Positions 35,274-43,302 of a stretch of DNA of 64,000 nucleotides are shown in pieces (the stretch's first letter is position 1; each line of letters begins with the position of its first letter). A program made the position numbers and the translations under genes. The stretch lies in the NCBI GenBank assembly GCA_907163375.1, contig CAJQUW010007115.1:92429-156428 (forward strand). Reading direction: 5' to 3'. The stretch is from Prostheceraeus crozeri. Lineage: Eukaryota; Platyhelminthes; Polycladida; Euryleptidae. The notes beneath the pieces were generated by a model. That model saw only the letters and a program-made list of their open reading frames with translations, did no database searches and was not told the DNA's origin.

Positions 35274-35465
35274 ATGAGCAACATAAATGAGTTCTTAAAA
35301 CAATACGGTAAACAAACCACGACAAATTTCGATTTAAATAAGATCGCAAATCAATTGGGAATAAAGAATTTTCACATATTGATGAGAAATGATTTGCAGT
35401 TGATTAAAGGTGTCCGAAGCACTAACTCTGCTAATAAACCGATTTTTTACAATGTAACGTTTTAA
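35274..35465 (+). pseudogene. Duplicate of adenain-like protease N-terminus
   Basis: The 63-residue frame starts MSNINEFLKQYGKQTTTNFD and contains 'LNKIANQLGIKNFHILMRND'. This resembles the N-terminal 'L..IA..LGIKNF.GVF.RDEL' segment of Polinton C5 cysteine proteases. A near-identical copy lies 321 bp downstream (35595) directly before the catalytic part. The duplicate has an unrelated tail and no catalytic residues. A GC-rich hairpin (about 35543-35572) separates the two copies. Confidence 0.65.
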
Positions 35466-35594
35466 TTTAGATTAAATTAAATCATTTCAAAATCGAATAA
35501 GTAGTAAGGAAAGTCATCATTATGGGACAGTTTTAAATCAATACCCCCCCTTCTGACTTCTAGGGGTCCCTATAAGAAATTTTTTTATTATAAA

Positions 35595-36053
35595 ATGAGC
35601 AACATAAATGAGTTTTTAAAATTATATGGGACGCAAACAACTACAAATTTTGATCTAAAGAAAATCGCAAATCAATTGGGAATAAAGAATTTTCACATAT
35701 TGATGAGAGACGAAATACAGTTGATTAAAACTGACCCATCAGGAACAAAGTTCCAACTATAAATTTCATGACAAATCTTCACACATCAGATGAAAAAGGA
35801 GTACATTTGTCTGCAGGTACGTCTAATAAAAATGGAGATAATTACTATTTCGACTCTTATAGATTGCCTCCAACAAATGAAGTCAAAGAATTACTTGGAA
35901 ATGGAATTTATAATACATTTCAAATTCAAAAAACCAGGAACAACTTATTGTGGTCAATTATGTATTTATGTTTTATTTAAATTGCAAAAAGGAGTACCAT
36001 TTCTTGATATTATGTTAGAATTAAACAAGGGAATTTCATTCCCGAAACGTTAG
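35595..36053 (+). pseudogene. Polinton adenain-like cysteine protease (PRO), broken by two frameshifts
   Basis: C5-family proteases mature the capsid. Three successive frames carry the parts in order: the N-terminal LGIKNF segment (35595-35761); a middle segment from 35768 with the catalytic His region ('GVHLSAG') and the 'YYFDSYRLPPTNEV' motif; and a last segment (open to 36053) with the nucleophile region 'TYCGQLCIYVLF' and 'FLDIMLELNKG'. The His is followed by Leu where Trp is usual. The second shift lies in an A6 run around 35925. Both shifts return to the original frame, so it is either a pseudogene or contains sequencing indels. Confidence 0.8.
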
Positions 36054-36071
36054 TTCCAATAATAATGATAA

Positions 36072-37385
36072 TTAAAAATCACTTCGTTGCAATTCATTTT
36101 GATAAAATCGGCCTCTTATATCTTCATCATCTAAATCTTTGATTTCGTAAGTAATCGGAAAAGTTTGACTTATTTTACAAACTTCAAATATCTCTTTAGT
36201 CCAGTAGCCAACAAAGCCTTTTTCAAATTTATTCTTATACTTAAATATTCGTACCCTATCTCCAATTTTAAATTTCGGCTTAAGTTTCTGCAAATTCGGA
36301 TTACTCTCATTCGAATAATTATTTTCGAATATTTTCTTTCATATTAAATCAGGTTCGTCAGAAGCATTCTTTGGGGTTTCTTCAATACCTGAATGAACTT
36401 TACTATTGTACTGCTCTACAATTCCTGACAATATCTTCAACCATTTCTAATTTCTTTGCTCAGTAAATTTCTTGAATAATTTATTTTTTAACGTCCGATT
36501 GAATCTTTCTATCACTACGGCCTTCCCTGCATTTTCAGTTGAATAAACAGTTTCAAATAGTGGCTGAAAGTTTCTGTTATAAAACTCCGACCCTTTATCA
36601 ACAAACAATTTCCTTGGCTTTCTGTTAGTTTCTTTAAAGATTTCTTCAAACGCATATTTAACTGACAGACCACTTTTGTTTTTTAAGGGCTTTACCCAAG
36701 CGCATCGTGTATATAAATCTATAACGGTCAATGCGCATTTATAATCAGAATCATTCGGCATATGAACAAGATCAGCACTCCAAATATCATCTTTATTAAA
36801 TACTTTTACTTTCAATAGATATTTCGCCTTTCTATATTCCTTGTGGATTTCGGATGTGTAGGTTCGAGCGTTGCTCTCAGACAGCTTTGTTGTCGTTTCA
36901 GAGTTATGAGTTTTGTCTAAACCTTGACCGAATAATATTTTTGCTTGTAAACCTTTCTTAACAAACATTCTTTCAATTCTTTCCCTAAATGTAGGATTTT
37001 GAATACTATCTAATTCCTGAATCATTTTCCTATCAGCTACATGACGAGAACTTAGGTCATGATTTCGATAAGCTAAATCATGTCTGAAAGCTGCGGCATC
37101 TACTCTATTTATTGGTTCTTCACCTGGTTTCGGATTATTATTCTCATCTAGTCTTATGTCTAATCGAGTTCCTGGACCGGTATATGAATGACCAGGAAGA
37201 TGTTTTTCTTTCGAATATTTACTCCAAATAAATCCAGGAAAGTTTTCTAATGCTTTTTGTATGTCACCTCCGGAATGCTGACAATTTGAGGTTTTATGTA
37301 CCTTTAAGAGATAATTCAATAAATCTAAATTAGCAATTTTTAATTTAATTAAATTTTCGGAATTTGTTGAATTTGCGGAATCCAT
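36072..37385 (-). pseudogene. Phospholipase A2-like domain fused to retroviral-type integrase (INT), two in-frame stops
   Basis: A single minus-strand frame. Residues about 50-150 match the parvovirus VP1-type PLA2 domain: Ca-loop 'YTGPGTRLD', 'INRVDAAAFRHDLAY' with the catalytic His-Asp pair, and 'HVADRKMIQEL'. Residues about 195-310 are an rve/DDE integrase core: 'DIWSADLVHMP', 'ALTVIDLYTRCAWV', 'LFVDKGSEFYN' and 'VIERFNRTLK', giving D, D and E. A TAG (36447-36449) and a TGA (36339-36341) interrupt the frame, which then resumes with the SH3-like C-terminal domain ('KFKIGDRVRIFKYKNKFEKG', 36072-36293). Integrase inserts the element into host DNA; the PLA2 domain of parvoviruses disrupts endosomal membranes. 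An HHCC finger is not seen, PLA2 occupying that position. Confidence 0.85.
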
Positions 37386-37425
37386 TTTTAAAGATAAAAA
37401 AATTTTAAAAGATAAAATAAAAGTT

Positions 37426-37910
37426 TTACCGAATCATACTAGGACTTAGATATATTCCAGAACCATCTTTAGTTTCCTTAATTTCTATTAAATCATCAAC
37501 ATTGTGGAGAATGTTTTTAAGAACTTGTTTTCCTTCATCAACCAAATTTAATTTACTAATAAAATTATCTACTTTCCGTCACCCCTAGCAACTGTCTCTA
37601 ACTCTCTATTATGACGTTTTTGTTCTTCTAATGCTGCCTTCTCTGATTTATTTTTATTTACTGCTTGGACAATACCAGCTGTCCCACCTGCAACACTTCC
37701 TGCTGCTGCTATGCCACCTATTATTAGTGGAATTAATGGGAGAATCTCACCATTCCTTTCTTCTTGTAATTGAATATTCTCTATCATTGGTTTACTTATG
37801 TAATACTTTTTTTTGTTAATCGTAATAGTTTTAGGTGTACTTTTGTCAACAATATTACGTAATTTTAATTCAACAGTTTTATTATTATTATTATTTTTCG
37901 CTTGCGACAT
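37426..37910 (-). pseudogene. Small Polinton virion protein with hydrophobic segment, one frameshift
   Basis: Starts with ATG at 37910 and a Lys/Asn-rich stretch. A hydrophobic, glycine-rich segment follows ('LIPLIIGGIAAAGSVAGG', about residues 60-82), then a charged helix. A one-base shift after 'RGDG' (about 37570) moves to another frame that ends with 'GSGIYLSP'. A C-terminal G-x-G-(I/L)-YL-x-P motif is common in the small adenovirus pX/pVI-like proteins of Polintons and adintoviruses. It probably acts in virion membrane penetration or core packaging. It lies between integrase and capsid, on the same strand. Confidence 0.55.
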
Positions 37911-38111
37911 TTTTAATAAAAAAATTTTAAGTTACGAAAAATTTTAATCTATTGTAGTTATGAAAAAAATTTAATCTAAGAATTTTTTTAATCTATTCTA
38001 GTTATGAAAAATTTTAAGTTACCAAAAATTTTAATTAACCTATCCTTGCCATCTTTCCATTAAGAATTTCAATAGAATATTTTACATCTTCAAGCAATAA
38101 ACCATAAGCCA

Positions 38112-39357
38112 TCAATGAAGTTGTGGAATCTTTTTTTCAATATTAATTGTTACATCACAACCAGTCCTGATAATATCTTCAGATTGTGCACTTAAATCGA
38201 AACAGAAAACAGGATATAAATGTCTCCAATCTCCAGGATTTAATTGTGGTTCAACTCCAAATTCTATACAAAGATTTCTATAAGCATCATATCCTTCCAT
38301 AAATTGATTATTGGTATCATCGAATCTTAATGGATCAGTTGGATATCGGGTTTGATTTAAAGCAACTTGTAAAATTCGAATTGTACCAATATGGAAGAGA
38401 TTGTTTTTCTTATCAAAACTTGGAGAAGTATGTCTTTGAAAAGTTAGTAATAAATATCTTGAAGTATTCGCAGTTCTAGTAAAATGCCAGTTAAATCTTT
38501 GTTCGGAAAAAGTTACTGAACTAGCAGTACGCTTTAGAAAATTTACTGGAATTGGTTTATTAGTATTTAATCTTTTTGCGATAGCTGTTTCAACCTCTAA
38601 ACTAGGAGTAATATGCTTTATCCACCATTCAAGTCTATCAATTTTTAAATATGCTTTTTTTCCAGTCTTACCAAAAAAGATTAATTCACTATTTGCTGTG
38701 CGATGAATTATTAATTTAAATTTTAATTGATATGATATTTTGTCATAATCTAAATATCCGAATAATGGAGACAATGACCAATTTACTGTCTGTTTACTTT
38801 TCTTGTTAAATTCACGTCTTTCTTTATATGCACTATTGTTTGTTTTATTTAAATGATTTGCAATATTTTCTACATCTTTCGCAATTCCTGCTGCATCTGT
38901 TCCAGCGTGAGTTAATTATACCATCATTAGTATCAGGAAACCAACTTTCGATTTCATGCTTTTTATTATTTTCACCAATTGTTACAAATCTAAGCATTGT
39001 ATCAATTACACCTGGAGAATCACTTATTGTTTCTATATTTTGAGTTGCAACATCTAAACGCATTTGTGTAAATAATCTTGGAAAAAAATTATTCTCTAAT
39101 GCAATATTATCGGTATCTGGTAATGGTGTTGTAAAATTAGCATCACTATATAAAGAATATTCACAGTGTAAAAAGGAATCAGGTAAATATAAATAACTCT
39201 GCTGATTATCAACTTCAAAAATTAAATCACCTCCAGTATTTACTCTACTGGAAGATCGGGGATTCATAGCAATTCTTATATAGTCATTCTTTTTTTGATT
39301 GTAACTGACGAACGGAGGATCGTCTAATCTAAATTTATTTTCGATCAGCGAAGACAT
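38112..39357 (-). pseudogene. Polinton major capsid protein (double jelly-roll), one frameshift
   Basis: Two frames together cover about 414 codons. The first (39357-38845) starts 'MSSLIENKFRLDDPPFVSYN' and contains 'YLYLPDSFLHCEYSLY', 'LENNFFPRLFTQMRLDV' and 'IETISDSPGVIDTMLRFV', the N-terminal jelly roll typical of Polinton capsids ('...NNFFPRLF....++.NG..IE.I..PG.+...++F'). After a one-base shift near 38915 the second frame (to 38112) gives 'YLKIDRLEWWIKHITPSLEV' and 'RYLLLTFQ...' of the second jelly roll. The protein would form hexon-like capsomers. Length matches the family. Confidence 0.85.
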
Positions 39358-39599
39358 TTTTATAAAAAATAATTTGACTTTTTGTTTTTCTCACACACAG
39401 AATAAAATTTAGTAAAAAAATTTTGCTAAAAAATTTTACTAAAATATAATTTTAGAATTTTGCTAGACCAGCTCCGCTACAGCTTTGCTGGTTAGACCGA
39501 AGGTTGCTGTTAACACCATTACCTCTTATTTCTTCAATTGAACGTTTTATGGCTACGCCTGATTTTTTCTCCTGTTTACTATCAGTCCCTACAGCCATG

Positions 39600-39959
39600 T
39601 TAGCAATTATGTTTTTTGTTTCCTCTGAAAGTTTTTTTTAATTTTTTTAGTACTTCTGAATCATTCTTAAGTTTACGAATAGTTTCTAGTTGTTTTAATT
39701 CGTTTTGAGACTTAACAGCATTTGATATTGCCCTAGCTGTACTACCTATAGCAGCTGCTCCTTTTGCAGCAGATGTAATCAAATCTTTATTATTTTTAAT
39801 TAAGTTAACGATACTTCCAATGCCAGAAAAGATGCCAGCCCCTTCTTTTTGAATTGTTTCTACACTGTCATAATGGTAAACGGATTTCATAGATGGTTCA
39901 TGCGCTATTTTATTATTTGAAGCAAAATGTTTAAGATTGTGTTTATAACTTATAGGCAT
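39600..39959 (-). CDS. Small amphipathic Polinton virion protein (pVI-like)
   Basis: The 119-residue protein has a polar N-terminus, a glycine/alanine-rich amphipathic region ('GAGIFSGIGSIVNLIKNN', then 'ITSAAKGAAAIGSTARAISN', about residues 40-82) and a lysine-rich coiled C-terminus. Polintons and adenoviruses encode similar minor capsid proteins that lyse membranes. Sequence identity with pVI itself is not evident, so the call rests on composition, size and position directly upstream of the capsid gene on the same strand. The frame is intact. Confidence 0.55.
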   Translation of the reverse strand: MPISYKHNLKHFASNNKIAHEPSMKSVYHYDSVETIQKEGAGIFSGIGSIVNLIKNNKDLITSAAKGAAAIGSTARAISNAVKSQNELKQLETIRKLKNDSEVLKKLKKTFRGNKKHNC

Positions 39960-39999
39960 TTTTTAGGATTAAATTTGACTTTTGGAAAAAATATTTACG

Positions 40000-40888
40000 T
40001 TAAGATTTACGTTTGTGAATGGACAACAACCGCGTGATTACTTTATTAATTTGCGTTTGCACTTTATCTGTTGCGTCAAGCAGCGTGTGATGTACTTTAA
40101 TTTCTTTTCTATTAACTTGCATTTTCTCCTGATTCATCTTCAACGCCGTTTTAAGAGCATTTAACTTAATTTTAAGAACGTCTAATTGCCTTTTAACAGC
40201 ATCTAACTGTTCTTTATTTTCTTCGGAGTTTTCTTGTAAATTCTTCTTTAATTCATTTTCTAAATTGATTTTAAGAGTTTTCATTTTATCAACTTTTTTA
40301 TTAAGTGAGTTTACTTCATTTATTATTCTATTCATCTTTTTCATTTGTTGAGTAATTTTAGAATTTAATTCATCAACACTTTTTTGGAATGTAACTTGTA
40401 ACTTACTTAAATTTTTAAAAATTATTTAGGGAAGTTTTTCTAATTCATTTTCTAATTGTTCTTTCAATAGTTGTATCTGATGTTTATTTTTAATGACTGC
40501 AGATTTTAACTTTATAGAAAGTAATATTAAAATTTTTGATTGTTCTGAAATCTTTTTAAAAAGTTTTGCTATATTTATTTCTAGCTCTCTATCCTTTCTA
40601 TCAAGTTTAAAATAATTTTTCGTTTAATGATTTGTCATTAAGTTTTAGCAAATTTAATTCATTCATCAGTGGAATCAAAACATCGTTTATATATTTTTCT
40701 TTTAAGTCATTGATTTGTGTATCAACATATTGTTTATTTGTTAACTCTGTATTTTGTTGCGGAAGAATAGAAAGATGCAATGGACCAGATAAAACGTCTC
40801 CAGTTTTCATGGTATAATTTTCTATTTCTATTTCTAATTCACGATTATTCGGGATATATGCACCTCCACCAACATTTGGTAACATCAT
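40000..40888 (-). pseudogene. Fibre-like coiled-coil protein with phage tail-fibre motif, frameshifted
   Basis: The N-terminal frame (40888-40607) begins MMLPNVGGGAYIPNNRELE and contains 'MKTGDVLSGPLHL' followed by 'ELTNKQYVDTQIN'. This is the shaft motif (M..G..MSGPL.L...P.....A..KQYVD) widespread in trimeric tail fibres of bacteriophages and some large DNA viruses. The rest, in at least two other frames down to 40000, is a long heptad-repeat coiled coil ('LNKKVDKMKTLKINLENELK', 'QLDVLKIKLNALKTALK'). Together about 296 codons. Inferred role: receptor-binding fibre or spike. No globular head is obvious. Confidence 0.6.
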
Positions 40889-40964
40889 TTTTTAACAATA
40901 AAAAAAATAAAATATTTTCTAATTAAAATAAAAAAATAAAATTTCTTCTAATAAAAATAAAAAA

Positions 40965-42380
40965 ATGGAAAAAGCAAATTTAAAAAAATTTTATTCGCCC
41001 GTATCATCCTGTTCTTCTTATTCGACGAGATCAACGGGATTTGAAAATAAATGTTTTGATAATAATAATAATAATCCATGTATAGATGTAAATATTTTAT
41101 TTGAATTACAAGCCGAAATATTTAGAGAACAAACAAAAGGTTTACCTTCTATAGAAACTAACCATTGTATTTTTCCGGGTGATCCATTTATAAAATTTAT
41201 GGATATTGTCAGTAAATATAATGATGTTGCTTATGTTGAATTAAATAATGAAAATATGGTTATAATAGGACATAATAATGTTTATGGTTTTATTAGAGCA
41301 GTATTACCAATTAGTAATACTGATTGGATAGAAACTAAAATTATCAATTACATCAATATTAAAGAATTAGCTAAAAAATTAAAATCGTTTTCAAAGGAAA
41401 AAATAAGATTATTTGTTGATGAACAAAACCAATATAACATTCACATAGAGAGTAAAAAACATAACGAAGAATTATTATGTCAAGTTTATTATAGAGATAC
41501 AATTTATAAACAAGAAACATTAGAAATGCCCCAAAGATATGATGATGATACATATATAGGATTATATTCAAATTTAAATATTAATTTGTTAAAATCTTAT
41601 ATAAATGGTTTAGCTCAGCAAGAGAAAATTTATATGTGGAGAACACCTTATACTATTAACAATGACCATAATCATAATCATAATAATTTTAAAGAATCTG
41701 ATAATAATAATTTTAAAGAATCTTATAATAATAATTTTAAAGAATCTTATAATAATAATTTTAAAAAATCTTATAATAATAATAATGATGATAATAATGA
41801 TGATGATAATATAGATGATGATAACATAGATCATGATTCTGAAACATCTGAAAAAGGTGTAAATGGTAAAAAAGATTATAAAAATATTAGTAATTATAAA
41901 AATTTAAGTGAAGAAAAATTTATATCTCAACATGATATTAATACTACATATAATCAAAATTTATCTAAATTTCATTTTCTTACAATTGAAAATAATAATG
42001 ATGGAATAGTTGAAGATTTTGTTATACAACTATGTGTCGGGTCTACAAAATTTAAATTAGGATTTACATCTAATCAATTTAAAATTTTATCATCTTTAAT
42101 AAAAACTAAAAATGATTCAGATTATGCTGGTGTCATTAAATTTTCCAAAAGAGATCAAAGACCAATATTTTTCTCTATTATATTATTATCAAATAATAAA
42201 TATAATTTGGAATTAGATATTCCTATCAGGGAATGGCATCCTATCAGCGAATGGCATCCTATACCAAAAAGTCTAATTTATGATGTTGAAGAATCAATTT
42301 ATGATGATGATGAAGAATCAATAGTTAGTGAAAATAAATTTAAATTATCTTTTGATAAAACGTTATATGATAAAACTTAA
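40965..42380 (+). CDS. 471-residue Polinton protein of unknown function, possible DNA-clamp-like fold
   Basis: This is the longest intact frame in the element besides the polymerase. It has two ordered regions separated by a low-complexity Asn/Asp linker (about residues 235-290) built from tandem copies of 'NNNFKESY'. The first region ('KFMDIVSKYNDVAYVELNNE', 'INIKELAKKLKSFSKEKIRL') and the second ('FKILSSLIKTKNDSDYAGVI') have an alternating strand-helix-strand pattern with a 'strand, helix I-x-x-L-x-K-x-L-K, strand' order like PCNA-type clamps. That is a fold-level impression only. It lies head-to-tail upstream of the zinc-finger and polymerase genes, which would suit a replication factor. 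The 3' end shows a 15-bp tandem repeat (TATGATAAAACTTAA) that duplicates the stop. Confidence 0.45.
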   Translation: MEKANLKKFYSPVSSCSSYSTRSTGFENKCFDNNNNNPCIDVNILFELQAEIFREQTKGLPSIETNHCIFPGDPFIKFMDIVSKYNDVAYVELNNENMVIIGHNNVYGFIRAVLPISNTDWIETKIINYINIKELAKKLKSFSKEKIRLFVDEQNQYNIHIESKKHNEELLCQVYYRDTIYKQETLEMPQRYDDDTYIGLYSNLNINLLKSYINGLAQQEKIYMWRTPYTINNDHNHNHNNFKESDNNNFKESYNNNFKESYNNNFKKSYNNNNDDNNDDDNIDDDNIDHDSETSEKGVNGKKDYKNISNYKNLSEEKFISQHDINTTYNQNLSKFHFLTIENNNDGIVEDFVIQLCVGSTKFKLGFTSNQFKILSSLIKTKNDSDYAGVIKFSKRDQRPIFFSIILLSNNKYNLELDIPIREWHPISEWHPIPKSLIYDVEESIYDDDEESIVSENKFKLSFDKTLYDKT

Positions 42381-42525
42381 TATGATAAAACTTAATATGA
42401 TAAAGAAAATGAAATAACTTAAGAACGTGAAATATATAATAATATAAAATAACTTTCAAGACCTTGATATTAGAATGTTTATATCTAAAATTAAAACACA
42501 AATTTTTTCTTGAAAAAATAAAAAA

Positions 42526-43275
42526 ATTGAAAATACCAAGTTTTATTGTGTTTTATGTAGAAGACAGTTGCAAACAAAAAGAAGTTATGAATCTCATTTA
42601 AATAGTAAAATGCATTTACAAAATGTAGATCGAGTTGATGAAGGAAATATATTAAAATTTAGTTATAAAAACTATCTAGAAACATTACCTACTGGTATAA
42701 ACATTAAAAAAATATTTGATGATTATTCACATTCGGAATATAAAAAAGTTTTTAATAGTGAAGATGAACATGTGCAAACCGAAGGTTCTAGGGCTTGGCC
42801 CGTACCAGATGGAAGATATTTATTTAGCGATACGGATGAATTTAACGAAATAGATGAATTTGATGAAACTAAAAAAACCGATCAAGCGGAACGAACCGAA
42901 GGTTCTAGGGCTTCGCCCGTAACAGATATAAAATATTTATTTAATGAATCTGTGCGAACCGAAGGTTCTAGGGCTTCGCCCGTTGAACATAATGAAACCG
43001 ATGAAACTTTTTATAATGTATTAACAAACTTTTTCAAAATATTTAAGAAATCTTTCAAATGTTATATGAATGTAGAAGTACTTTATGCAAAAAATGGACC
43101 TGATGGAATTCCTGAAGAAATAATACAAGGACATTTTACAAATTCGCAAGAAATTCATAATGAAAATGATATACAACCTATATTTGAATCGATGATAAAT
43201 AAATTAGAAAATTGTGTAATTGAAGCTCAGTTACGTGAATCTGGTTGGAGATTTGTTAAAATACTATCTAAATAA
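42526..43275 (+). CDS. C2H2-type zinc-finger Polinton protein, start codon apparently lost
   Basis: The frame is open from 42514 and encodes a classic C2H2/U1-like finger, 'FYCVLCRRQL' followed by 'YESHLNSKMH' (C-x2-C ... H-x5-H), at its very N-terminus. No ATG precedes it. An ATT codon at 42526-42528 sits where the initiator is expected, after the same AATAAAAAAAT context used by the neighbouring 471-residue gene. The middle contains three copies of 'TEGSRA(S/W)PV', each encoded by a GC-rich double-hairpin repeat. The C-terminal part ('FFKIFKKSFKCYMNVEVLYA', 'ENCVIEAQLRESGWRFVKIL') resembles a conserved domain found before the polymerase in Polintons. Function unknown, possibly replication or regulation. 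Confidence 0.55.
   Translation: MENTKFYCVLCRRQLQTKRSYESHLNSKMHLQNVDRVDEGNILKFSYKNYLETLPTGINIKKIFDDYSHSEYKKVFNSEDEHVQTEGSRAWPVPDGRYLFSDTDEFNEIDEFDETKKTDQAERTEGSRASPVTDIKYLFNESVRTEGSRASPVEHNETDETFYNVLTNFFKIFKKSFKCYMNVEVLYAKNGPDGIPEEIIQGHFTNSQEIHNENDIQPIFESMINKLENCVIEAQLRESGWRFVKILSK
42777..42982. repeat. Three in-frame copies of a GC-rich double-hairpin repeat
   Basis: Copies at 42777-42803, 42893-42920 and 42956-42982 contain GAACC-gaa-GGTTC, TA, then GGGC-ttc-GCCC, two adjacent short hairpins. All keep the reading frame (TEGSRASPV). A fourth copy lies inverted at 48756-48783 between genes. Confidence 0.85.
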
Positions 43276-43302
43276 GATAGTAATTGATAAATATAAAAAT
43301 AA

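Noticed and set aside
42366..42420. Extension of the 471-residue gene through repeated YDKT-stop units
   Set aside because: The repeat is a 15-bp tandem duplication that includes the stop codon; no conserved sequence follows.
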